In this document: piece after piece, positions 52,801 through 64,000 of the stretch
Numbering within the stretch: position 1 is the first letter of the stretch
How the letters are laid out: each line of letters begins with the position of its first letter
From: Temnothorax longispinosus
Lineage: Eukaryota; Arthropoda; Insecta; Hymenoptera; Formicidae
Reading direction: 5' to 3'
Length of the DNA: 64,000 nucleotides
Assembly: GCF_030848805.1 (NCBI RefSeq)
Contig: NC_092365.1
Span: forward strand, 17,847,049 to 17,911,048
The notes under the pieces: generated by a model
What the model saw: only the letters and a program-made list of their open reading frames with translations
Database searches by the model: none
Told to the model about the DNA's origin: nothing
Translations under genes and position numbers: made by a program

Positions 52801-55800
52801 GTACGAGACGTATATATTATTCTTCTGCTCTCCGTCGTTCCCTCGCCGATGCAGTCTCTCTGGTCTTCGTGGTGGTAGGCAAGGACGGCGGGAACCCAGA
52901 CGTCACGTGCTTTGTCCGCCAAGCTCTCTCGCCTTTTCTCTCTCCGGACCCCGTAGTACTACCGCGAGATGCGCGCGCCCGCACATATACACATACACAT
53001 CGGCTGCAACGCGCGGCTGCGCGACGTAAGACCCATCTTACACCATGCGAGAGTTGAAGTCGTGCAATACAAGATTTCATCTGGCTCGGAATTGTATACG
53101 TAACAGCTATGACTATGTAACAGAACTTGTAACAAAATCATTATGTATCATCGTATAAATAATATTGTTACACGTACATACTACGTTATATTGATATTAA
53201 ATATTAAATATATGCAAAAGGTTGCATTATCTATCTAAATGAAATCGCTTTAACAGTGTATTTACGCTACAGAAAGAAATGTATTATCTCGTAACTCGAG
53301 TTTTCGCGGAATAATGATTTTTGTGACTGTTTTGCATTTCACGACTTCAATTATGGCGCACGAGTAGGTATTGCAACTCTCGGGAGATTTCTACAAGATT
53401 GCATAGCTGTTGTACGTGAAATCGTTGCGGCAATCAATTATACGGAAGTAAAACCTTCTCTCTAATTCGTACGATTTTTACACATTCAAAAAAACATTTT
53501 ATTTTTATGAATGAAGTTTTGGTTGATTGGTCGACCGATGTCAATGGTGGAATAGCATGAAATTTAATGCCAAACTCTTTCTAGAATAGAGAATATAGTT
53601 CAATATTAAATTGCATTGGTTAATTATGTAATAACAATTATTAGTATGATCTAGCATGATAATATTATGTTTAGCAAGTTCAATGTTTGACAATAGCCAT
53701 TATTATCAAAGCACTATGTGATTAACTGTCATTTAGCATTACATCTGTTTTGCCATTGTAATTAACATACCGCAGTGTGTTAAAAATTGCCAATTTCGTT
53801 TGTTTGCCGAGCAACGCAAGCTCAGAGAGAACCGTGCATGTGCAACGGATTGACGCAACTCGTCGCAAGTTAGTTACGCGTTCAATTTTTGCATGGTGCA
53901 AGACGGGCTTAAGAACGCGCAGTTACTACCGACGCTGCCGCGCCCTGTTCAACCGGGCCTCTCTTTTTCGCCACTCGTTCTTTTCTCGCGTTAGTATAAT
54001 CCACCTTCCTTCCTTCTCCCGTCTCTTCCTTTGCTTTCTTTCGTGTGCGCGATGCACGTCATCGTTTCTCTCGCGCGTCACGTCGTGCATATTAAAAACC
54101 GTGCGGTAAGTGGAAATAATTTTTCTGCACCCTCGATATTTTTAAGAAGCTCTCGAGCGGTAGGAATTTTGAACGTGTTGATTTATGTGCCCGTATTAAG
54201 TCGGCTATTTAAGTGGCAGGTGTGGTGAGAAACATGAGAAATTTAAGGCTAATAAAAAAACCCTAACGACTCTAATGAATGACTCTAATGAATTACAAAA
54301 GAAGAGATACAAAGATAGCATATTGTTATAGGGGCAATCATCTGTTGACAAATGTTAAAATGCAAATAATTTTCTCTTGTCTCACCGATATTTTGAACGT
54401 TGCATAATATAAATAATTTATTTTATTTTACATATTTAAACAGTGGCCACGAGAAATATCTTTGTCTAATAGGCGAAAAAGCTTGGTATCCCGAGGAGAT
54501 TAAAGATCCTAATCTCTGAAAACTGTAGCCTTTTACATATCTAGAAGTATCTTGGACGGGAATCAAGGTGCGCCATATGCACCTTGATGCACCCAACCTC
54601 TTTCACCGATTGGCTTCTCGCGCGGCTACTTTTGTTGCTCGACGTGGTGGGCCAAACGGGCGGGCAGGCCCCTCGAAGCATATGGGTCATTTTGTTACCC
54701 TCCTTTTTCCTCTTCTTCGCCTTTCCTTTGCCACGGACTCTGCACACTCGTCCCTTTGTCCCACTATTCCCCCTGCCCTCTCTCTTTCGCCAGCGCGCAC
54801 GACCGGCAAAGGTAACTCAACTTCGGCTTACCTGCTGCCAGCTGTTGATTTTTACAGTATCTTTTTATATATCTATTTTACTAAATTACTATAGTGAGAA
54901 ATCGATATTAATTAGAAAATGAGTATTCTAATTCAGAATAATCGAGATAGATTTTTCGAAGTTAATCGAAAAATAAATTTTTTTAACTGATGATTTTAAA
55001 CTAATGATTTTAAACGGACTGAGCGTTGTCTCTCATATTGTGCCAAAACGACGTGCCAATAAGCTTCCACGGCTGTTATTTCTTTTTTTACAAGACTATG
55101 TCGCGGCGTCGCGACGAAAATATATCACGTATTTATTTCTGTGGTCAAGTTATTGTAACACGACTGTTACGTTATATGTTATAACTCGACTGTTACGCTT
55201 CAACTGTGGCTTCGAATTTTCTCGCGCATTCCTGGATGACGAATCATGTTCGTGCTCAGACGGGCAAAGATAACATTTCTGAAGTGCAAGGACAGCGACA
55301 CACACACGCGGAAATAATTCTATTGCAGTATTTAGACTTCTCGGAGTTATCGTTATCTTCGGATAACGATAAAATAGCTTTTTATTGATTCGAAGGAAAA
55401 ATAGAGATTCAATATATACTAAGTTTTCTATTTCGATACATACCTAACGATAAAAAATACTCGAATTGTACTTGACTCATAATAATTCTCTAAAAGCTTT
55501 TTTTTTTACGTTCTTTCGAAATCGAGTCGATTGCCCCCTCCCTCCCTGCGGCGTTCAATCAAATTGCATTTCCCCATTGCGTCGGTTCATTGCTCCGTAG
55601 TTCCATAAGCCATAAATAATCGCGAGTTTTGCCCGTTGGAGTAACATAACGCAGAAGACAAATTGTTCTCGCGTCGGAAGAAGCGTTTAGTGTCGGTGTC
55701 GAGCGTACTCGGGTGAAGCTAATAATAACGTTGGCGCCGATAATCGTTCGCGGAAAAAGCGGCCGGTTAAACATCTACATCCAAAGCTTATTCGGCCGGC

Positions 55801-57259
55801 AGAATCGTCTGTGATGACGGTGAATAACGCTGATGACATTGTTTACGCGACGAATATGCAATGCTCCGGGATCCGTTTAACACGTGTAATTTACGCGCGC
55901 GAGCCGCGCGTAAATCGTGCACGATCGCGTACGTATAATAGCCTCGCGCACGTGCGAGCCTCGGCGGTACCCATGCTTTGTCACGTAACAGCACGAGGAA
56001 TAGATTGCTATAGTTATTAAAAGCGTGTCGGGCCGTTTTGGTTAGCGAGCTGAACATTCTCGGGGGAGTCCGCGCGAATTCACTCCGAGTTCATAGGATT
56101 TATTACTGGATTTACTTCGCTATATTAGTGTAGGACCTATCTGGTGAGAACTAAATCCTATTTTGGCTTTCTCTGCGAAACAGGTTGCTATAAATTTCGT
56201 GATTTCGTATACCGTGAGTTTTCTTGTTTTAAATAAACAAAATCGAAATTTGTCGATCTATTGCTTTTTCTATATTTTTTATTTTCTTTGATGTTTTAAA
56301 TTCTATAGATATCTTATAAAATTATAAAAATAGACTTATCTTGGAAATTTAGTAAGTTACAAAGAAAATAATGATTAATGCATCAATTACACCAATTAAA
56401 AAAAATTTTAATCTATATTTGAATGTATTATTATAACTGTCCTTGTATAAATAAAGATGAAAGTTTTTATATACGTACAAGATATTCTACAATTATTATA
56501 TTTATTTTAATAGCATAGACATTAATTGAAGTCGAAAATTATATAAAATAAGCTTTTGTTGAGAAAAATCTAAGCAAAAGATTGTATATACAGACCAATA
56601 CGTGTAATCACTTTTTATTGATTTTCACAGCTCAGGTAATATTGATCTTTATTGCTATTTTATCTCTTGGCTTTTTATACCTGATGGATTTTACGCGTAC
56701 TATTCAGTGGATAATTGACAAGTTGATTACTAGTCACAAACTTTAATTGCTAAATACAAATTATTTAGTTCTCGTTTTTAATGACTAAGTTAACGGTTAA
56801 CTATTCGATTTAAAGAGAATTATTAAATGCAGTATTGAAATTGTTTAAGAATAAAATTTATCTTTATTTTGCGATCGAGAAATAGAAATTATATAATGTA
56901 TCATTATCATTTTTTCCAAATACTTTCGTCTCGAGAGAAGCAAAATTATTTGATTTTAATAAGTCTTGATAAAAATAAGTCATTACATTTTTCGCGATTT
57001 ATAATGTCGTTTTCTCGATTCATTAAAATTATACGAATTCCATATTTTTCGTAAAAATTTGGTACAAAGTAACAATAAATTAATTTACGTACATAGATAC
57101 TTTTTTGATCGAAATTAAAATAAGGTTTATTCTTTAAATGCATGCGATAATAGTGTACCTATCGAAAATAATTTGATATTAAAGGAAATGAAGATTAGAC
57201 ATATAATATTTTAGATATTTCATAACGACGAGACGAAATATAGCTAACGCTATTCGGCT

Positions 57260-58340
57260 CCAACACTCGGCACTTTTTTTTTTCTAGCGTACGTCACGTG
57301 TTTACGTTAGGCGGTCGGACGGGCGGGCGGTTTTACTTTACCGGCATTCGCGTAGCGAGCTTCGAGCAGACGGGCAGCAGCAAGCATTCGCTCTGTGCGA
57401 TATTGCGTTATCGCGTTCGGAGTACTATTATTCCTTACGCATACTTAGCGATTGATAATCCACGCGACAAGTAAAATCTCGCGATTAACAATCCGAAAAT
57501 ATATATAATCGAACCCTCGAGCGATGATCCTTCATCAAGGCGGATATTTGTATATTTGCGCTGCTTATCTGAAACCAAAACGATAGGTAACGGGAGTTGT
57601 ATTCTCAATGGTCATGCATGATCAGCATGATAATGAGTTCGTTAAAGATCGAAAGATTTTTATAATTTTTCAATCAGTTAAACGGAATGTGTACAATATT
57701 TTTTGATTAAGAGCGCGGAGTACGCGAATTGTTGAATCGTGAGTAAGTCGAGTAAAGAGAAAGTCACGATAGAGAGAGCCCGCTTATTAATAACACGTGC
57801 TTCGTGGGATTTATTCGTCCGAAATGTATAGGTATGTTTTGCAATACGGAATTGTGATTATATCTTTGAACATTGCAACTTATTGTTAGTTAGTCGTTAC
57901 CTCGAGTATCTTAATCGCATCATATCGCAGTATCAGCACAATTACCGATACTATACCTATATTCGAATTTTTCAATTATTAACAACAAAACGTCATTAAT
58001 CGAACGACCTGTTTAAGTCACACGTATTTGGATATCTGCGTAGCGTACATATGGCCTTCATACATCAGTGATTCGTGGAAACTACCTACCGCTTGAGGTT
58101 AGCGTTGTATTAATTTTCGGGAGGCCGTTAGTGGATAATCGCGTGTAATTGTCTTTTTTTTCGTATTATTCTGCCGTCGCGCAATCTAGTAAAGTGCGCA
58201 TCGCGTGTCGGGAGTGCCGTGCTAAGTGTCGCGCGATCGTCGTATCCTGATAATTAACTGCCCGTGCGATTGTAATGATATCGCGAGTGATTATTGAGTG
58301 TCATGAAGGAACGCAGGTGTCGGAGAGGAAGGCCTGGGGC
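57260..58340 (+). promoter_or_regulatory. CpG-richer block, possible promoter/leader exon
   Basis: GC rises at about 57.28-57.48 kb and again at 58.13-58.33 kb. On the plus strand an ATG-AAG-GAA-CGC-AG then GTGTCG occurs near 58303-58320, which could be a start just before a donor, but the donor is weak. Without a downstream exon in view this stays a guess. An intronic enhancer of crp is as likely. Confidence 0.2.
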
Positions 58341-61300
58341 AGCAACCATGGAATAAATTCGTAATTTATTGTTCTATTTATTACATTTGTGGAATTGTTG
58401 ATAATTATTCTATATTATTTTCTGAAATAATATTTCGCGCAACAATTATTTCCTAAAATAATTAATTATTTCAAACGTTACTATAATTTAAATTTATTTT
58501 ATATTTTTACGTCATTACTACATTTTACACTTTAACTCCGCTGCTGCGCATGATATCAGTGAATGATAAATTATCTTTTAACTGGAAATGTAATAAATCT
58601 GTGATCAGATGTGTATAACCTGTTATAAAAAAAAATTGTTATTCTAATTTATCACAATGCACCCATCTATATGTTTCTAAAAAGATTTTATATTGCTTGA
58701 AACAAAATGAAATCATATGAGATTCGATAAATATTTTATCGCGAAACTAAATAATTCTATATAATTATCTTTGTAGCGTGCACGTAATACCTGCACATAA
58801 AAGCTCGAAATACAGTCAGCTAAACAGTAAAAATCAATATCGCCTGAGCTATAAAGATCAACATTATAAACGATAAATTAGTCAAACAATTAACAGCGTG
58901 AACTTTACGCGATACCATTAGCCGATTTTAATCATCTATAATCCGAGAATAATTATGCCGTCAACGTTTTCGTGTCGTCCTCGGATTTTCGGCTTTAATT
59001 GATTTCGCAAATGTACGCTATTAAGGTATTATAGCGGGTAGTTGCGGGTGTTTTATTTGTCTCTCCGACGAATAGTATAGCACTGTCTCCGTTGCCGTTA
59101 TGCAACGGACGCAGGTCTTTCTCCTCGTCGACCTGTCCCGTGGACACACCTTCGAGTCAAGAGTCATCAGTTGTATTTATAGAACGTGACTCGGTGATTG
59201 CATTGCCGTTTGCTGGTAACAAGTCGCCCTAATGACGCCATTGTGTGCTACGTCTGTTGCACCTGCATCCCTGCAGCCTTGCACTCGGCTCTCTCCTTTT
59301 TTCCATCGATCCACGTGACTTCCTGGCGCGTGTATGCCACCAGTTTTCACATTGTTAAATTTTGACATACGATCAACTATTCTTTTCCGTTCGAGCGGCA
59401 ACCGATCTTTTAGCGGTCCAATTCTTTTCTATTAAAAAATATTGATTACACGACTTGTATTTGTCGTAACTCGCTTTCGGCGATAACTCTCCGCTATCGT
59501 ACTCGCTCGTGTCGTTTCATTGGTGTCTTCGCGCGAAGAAACGGGACAATAATAATTGTACCTTCGTGGGGAAAAAGAAAAAAAAAAGAAATAACAGACG
59601 AGAAACACCGATGATTCTCTCTCTCGTCGGACTTCATTAATTACTTTTAATTCGCCTCTCGTGATTTAATCGCGCCGCGCCGTAGCGAGATCGTCGCAGC
59701 GCTCGCTCGTAAAAGTCGTAAAAGTCGCGGACGTCAGAGATACGATGGCTCGCAATTAATGGATAATCCCGTCTTCCTCTTTCACACCATCTTCATTCGC
59801 GCACACACCTCTCTCTCTCTCTCTTTCCCTCCTTGTCGGCACGTTATATTAACTCGCGATGATGAAACAGTACTCGTTATGCCCCGCCACCGTCGAGGGG
59901 GGTATCAGGGGAGCGGCGGGGGAGGCCCGATCGTCATTATACGGCGTTTATATCGTCGGCCGTATTTATCGCGCCGGCTATGGAATGCGACAGTGTGATG
60001 TACGGCGCGTAGTAGGCACGGCAGAAACGTTTTCTCGCGTGCGATTCTCCTTATACGTTTTCGCCACGTCGTCTTGATGTATAAATTGCATCGTTCCCTC
60101 GTTGCGTAGAAGTCTTGTAAAAGGAGAATTGTTTCCGATAGAGACATAAAAATTGCGATCGAGATCGGCCGGTTAGGAATTATTAAGCTGAATTTATCCC
60201 CTAGTCCAATTGCCGTCAGGCAAAAAAAAACTTTACGTCATAGGAAACTTGAAAGAGAATCTCTGAGAGTTGAAAAATCACATTTTCCTGTTTTTACCGT
60301 TTCGAACTTTAAACATCAGAATTCTGTTTTAAAATTAATATTGGGAAAGCATTTTAATAAAGAGTCATAATTGTAACTGTTATATCGCTTTCTTAAAACG
60401 TGCTAACTTGAGAGATTTGCATTAAACATTCTTGCAAATGATTCTGCAGACGCGCGTAAGTGTGTATGTGCATAATAAACGTATGTCGGCCCTATAAACG
60501 GAGCAGCGCGCTCGTATAACCAAGCTGCGACGGTCATAACGCGCTTGGATACTTGAAATCGCAGCAGTTTCATTGGCCATCATTGTATCATGACGACAGG
60601 GAGGTGCGCGAAGGTAGAGTAGAAAAAAGCGCGACACGCGTTTATATTTCTACTGTGAATAAGCGAACAGACATATTCCACGTTGTACAGAATGCATTAG
60701 GGGTTGTTACATTGCAAGTTTGTTTGTTGCCCCTCTCCGAGACCGACAATAGTTTTTAACAAATTTCGTACAAATCTCCAATGTAATATCTAGTAAATTT
60801 TCTTGGGGATGATTTTAACAAAAATTATGCCATCAATGTTTATTACAATAAATATATTAATCAATAAATTATAAATATATTTTATTGCTCAAAAATATTG
60901 CATTATACATTTTTGATGAACTTAAGTAACTTCAAATTACGAGTGTCTAGACGACACGATAAAAGTATAGACTACTTTTATCAGCTTATCAGTTGTAATG
61001 TATTTACGTTATCGGTATACGTTTATTCTTATTATATGGCTTCGGCGTTATCTACTTACCAAGCACTTACGTAAAACCAAGTGTACAATGCAACGATGCA
61101 GCGTGACAGTTGTTCATTACGAAGGTACATTTTCTTTTATGAAATGTTGATCAATTGGATTTAATTTATCAGTCTCTCTTTCTCTCTTTCTCGCATTGTA
61201 CCCCTAATTGAGATATAAAACGATTATGTATAACGTGACAATAGAGAGAATTATAATATTTCGTTTCTAAAAACGATTTCTTAATCTTATTTCTCTCTCG

Positions 61301-63144
61301 AGAATCTGTTTAACATTTATATTTCTCGTGCCAATCGAAGGTCGTTTGATAGCTAATAATTCGTAGAGTTGAAATGACGATAAATAGGACCGAACCTAAT
61401 ATCGGCGGCCAACTGCAGCGCTAACTGGTATAAACGGCGCTTTCTTGCGCGAGCAAACTGTCGTGTTATTCCGTCTGCGAAAAGAGATTAATAGACGCAT
61501 TGTACGCTGCTACGACATGGCACAGTAATGTCGTGCATGCTCGTAAGTAACGCCGGGAATCATTGAGAACAGGCAGCGCACACGTATTCGGTTTTCTCTC
61601 TCTCTCTCTCCTCTTGTTTTCTGCCTATCGTTTTCTGTCCCTTGCGATACGTGCGCGTTATATAAGGACGAACGAGATGCATGAAACGCTCACTATAAAC
61701 GTTATGAGGTGGTGGTTATAACATAACACCGCCTAAGGCTAGATTACATCGCAGGTACGCATCAGAGAAAAATTTTTCACATATATAGACTTATTTTCCC
61801 GCGTTTATGCGCCGACATTTCTCGCGCAGAATCTTACCGATTCGCGTGAAATAAAGTGGTTTGGTCTTCCATGGATTCTCTCTCTCTCTCTCTATAGCAC
61901 ACTCGTACCATTTCGCTATCTTATATTTTAGTGCCTGATTATTATAGTGGATTAGTATATTATACTAGCTAATATTTTTTGTTTTATTATACCTGTAATA
62001 TATATACAGTAGAAAAGTGGAAGGAAAGAAGATGAGTAGACAGTGTTATTCTTTCATTTCGGTTTTATTATCACAGCAGACTTATATTATTACATTGCTA
62101 TCAAATAATACGAAGCTATGCGGTTGTATTATAACGCGGAATTTTCTCATTTTTGAAGCTGGCATATATCGTTTAGATATAGAGACTAGCGCCATATACA
62201 GTTCGGGGAACTTTATTCGCGATACACACGGCAATTACGAGGCCAAAAATTGATCGGATTAATAATTATTAAGCGACTCGTACGTAGGAACAGTGAGCCA
62301 TATCAACCTGCTCTATTACATGACGTAAGTTATTGCTAAAGTAAAATAACCGTATCGTTTTTCCGCCGAATCTATATCCGTACACATTCGTCAGTTGAAA
62401 TTTAATCTTTTTTGTAACTTGATCACTTTTGTGACATCACATTTTTTTTCAGTTGATACTTTTTAATTGATCGGTGTAAAAATAAACCTACTGTACAATT
62501 GAAATTCAATTTACTGAAAATTACTATTTGCACGAGTGATTTAATACCGTTCATAGAACTAGTTACAATGTTGCGTTGTTTATTTTTATGCGCGTTGCAC
62601 ATTTTACGCGACGTACGTGATACGTTCGCGGCCTGACGTGGATGGAATAGCACTCGCGGTTTCCGTTTGTGAAGAAAGATGCGCACCGACTAACTTAGCC
62701 GTGGTTTCACGCTCGATGGTTCGCCCACGTGGCGGTATTACGCGAGTCCCGCGGGGTTAGCGGGAATGGGCTCGGAGCCGCCGTCGTATTATTCTTCCGA
62801 GTGGGAATCTAGCGAGCCGCGCGCCGCGGTACGAGAGGCGTCATCGAAAAGAGAAGAGAGCGGAAGACAAAAGGGAGACTATTGCAGATACGAATTATTG
62901 ACCTGTTTACCGCTTTTGCTTGCATTATCCACTCGTTCGGCTCGCGAATGGCCTGGCGGCTAACGCGCCGCTAAACGGGGGCGCTTAAACGCCGGAAGAA
63001 ACCATCAAAGCCGCTCGAGATATGTTTCCCTCATGAATATTACTTATGACTTTCACGGCGCGCTCTCGCGGGAGTTGGTACGCTGCCAGCGGACGTTAAA
63101 GCGGGAAAAGAACCTCCGGCCGATTATTCCGGGGAAAGTACCGC

Positions 63145-63148
<4 letters not shown>

Positions 63149-63185
<37 letters not shown>
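63149..63185. repeat. (TC)n dinucleotide microsatellite
   Basis: About 37 bases of TC alternation running into a C-rich tail. Shorter TC runs lie at about 59811-59826, 61597-61612 and 61877-61894. Confidence 0.9.
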
Positions 63186-63188
<3 letters not shown>

Positions 63189-64000
63189 CCCCCTTCCTTC
63201 TCTTCTTTGCGACGTTCTCGCATCGTATAGCGAGATATCAACGATATTGGTCCGGTAACATATCATGGTAGTTAAAATCCCAACTTTGATAAAATTTCAA
63301 TATGCAAAAATGATATATTTATGTCCACTTGTAATAATGGAACGCATTGCATAAAACATTTTGTTACCGAAATTATTCAGGTTTTTAAATATGCCGATTA
63401 TAAAATATTTACTTTTGTCAATTTATTAAGAATATATATAGGAACATCATGATACATTAAAAAATTAATTGTATTTATATAATTTAGGCGTTTTTTTAAT
63501 GAAAGTGAAAAATACTACATTATATAATTTTTTTGGCAGAAATAATTTTACTTGTGTGTTTTCTTTGTTTTAATATATTTTTGAGAACACAGTCGCAAAG
63601 TTTTATCTGATACACAATACTCCGTATAATAGCGTACAACGAGATCGATATTGTTTATGCTACTATAAACTGAAAGTCTTGAATACTAGAGCGCATAGAG
63701 TGCATAAACCAGTCAGCGGGGACAGTTTTTATTGCCCGAGTTCGTTAACGTCTCCAAATAAATTATTGTCGATGTCGGCGATTTTACTCATGATAGTGAG
63801 TGTCGCTTCGATTGATTATCGCAGTTCGCATCGGTGGCGTAATTCAGCGTCGCGCGATAGAAATTCTTCCCGTGTTGCGACACTCGTGTATTGCAGGTAA
63901 ATTGTCGTAACAAAAAAAGAAGAACAAATCGAAAACTGGGTCGAGTTGAACGATCGCGTACGCTTGGCAAACGTATAGCGCACGCGGTATAATGAGCCGA

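Larger units (their letters stand above)
46843..64000. other. Non-coding stretch after the crp bHLH exon, probably intron
   Basis: Since helix 2 of crp must follow, at least part of this is intron. AT-rich DNA alternates with CpG-richer patches (about 50.1-51.4, 52.5-53.0, 53.8-54.1, 54.6-54.8, 57.3-58.3, 59.6-60.1 and 62.6-63.2 kb). Open frames in the patches are compositional (Arg/Ser-rich, both strands). No recognised gene, RNA or complete mobile element was found. The AT-rich parts hold short TC and AT runs. Confidence 0.5.

Noticed and set aside
1..64000. CRISPR array, bacterial operon or integrated virus
   Set aside because: No regularly spaced direct repeats, and gene structure is clearly eukaryotic. 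No capsid, polymerase or integrase motif was seen.

Overview
The window reads as nuclear DNA of an insect, most likely a hymenopteran such as an ant. It has intron-split genes with GT/AG junctions, AT-rich introns and intergenic DNA full of microsatellites and short palindromic elements, and CpG-dense patches at promoters. The proteins recognised are metazoan, and their best remembered relatives are insect ones. Species and database identity were not checked. All calls come from reading splice phases and remembered family motifs.

Layout from left to right. (1) 1-6.7 kb is non-coding, with a GC-rich, repeat-laden block at about 0.9-2.2 kb and a 550-bp palindromic element. (2) 6.7-13.6 kb, plus strand, holds the last six coding exons of an immunoglobulin cell-surface gene of the lachesin/DIP type. 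It has most of Ig1, then Ig2, Ig3 and a GPI-type hydrophobic tail. (3) 16.0-16.6 kb, minus strand, holds a complete three-exon kish (TMEM167) gene, a 74-residue secretory-pathway membrane protein. It converges on the Ig gene and diverges from the next gene. (4) 18.6-22.2 kb, plus strand, holds a complete nine-exon Sfmbt gene: FCS zinc finger, four MBT repeats and a SAM domain, 948 residues, a Polycomb-group PhoRC component. (5) About 26.5-29.4 kb is a large CpG-rich promoter and 5' region. It leads into a 28-codon first coding exon that joins in phase, across an 18-kb intron, to a bHLH exon at 46.5 kb. This is the insect TFAP4/cropped (crp) gene. Its second bHLH half and leucine zippers were not found in the remaining 17 kb. 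(6) 46.8-64 kb has no gene I can support. It is probably crp intron or downstream DNA, with a possible promoter-like block near 57.3-58.3 kb.

The four genes belong to unrelated processes: neuronal recognition, secretion, Polycomb silencing and bHLH transcription. They are neighbours, not an operon or a pathway. I see no CRISPR array, no convincing RNA gene and no clearly new system. The observations most worth testing are a pair of diverged copies of an E-box (CAGCTG) module, and a general excess of CAGCTG, inside the first intron of a gene whose family binds CAGCTG. Others are a CCAAT-rich palindrome beside the kish promoter and a tRNA-like T-arm at the centre of a palindromic element.
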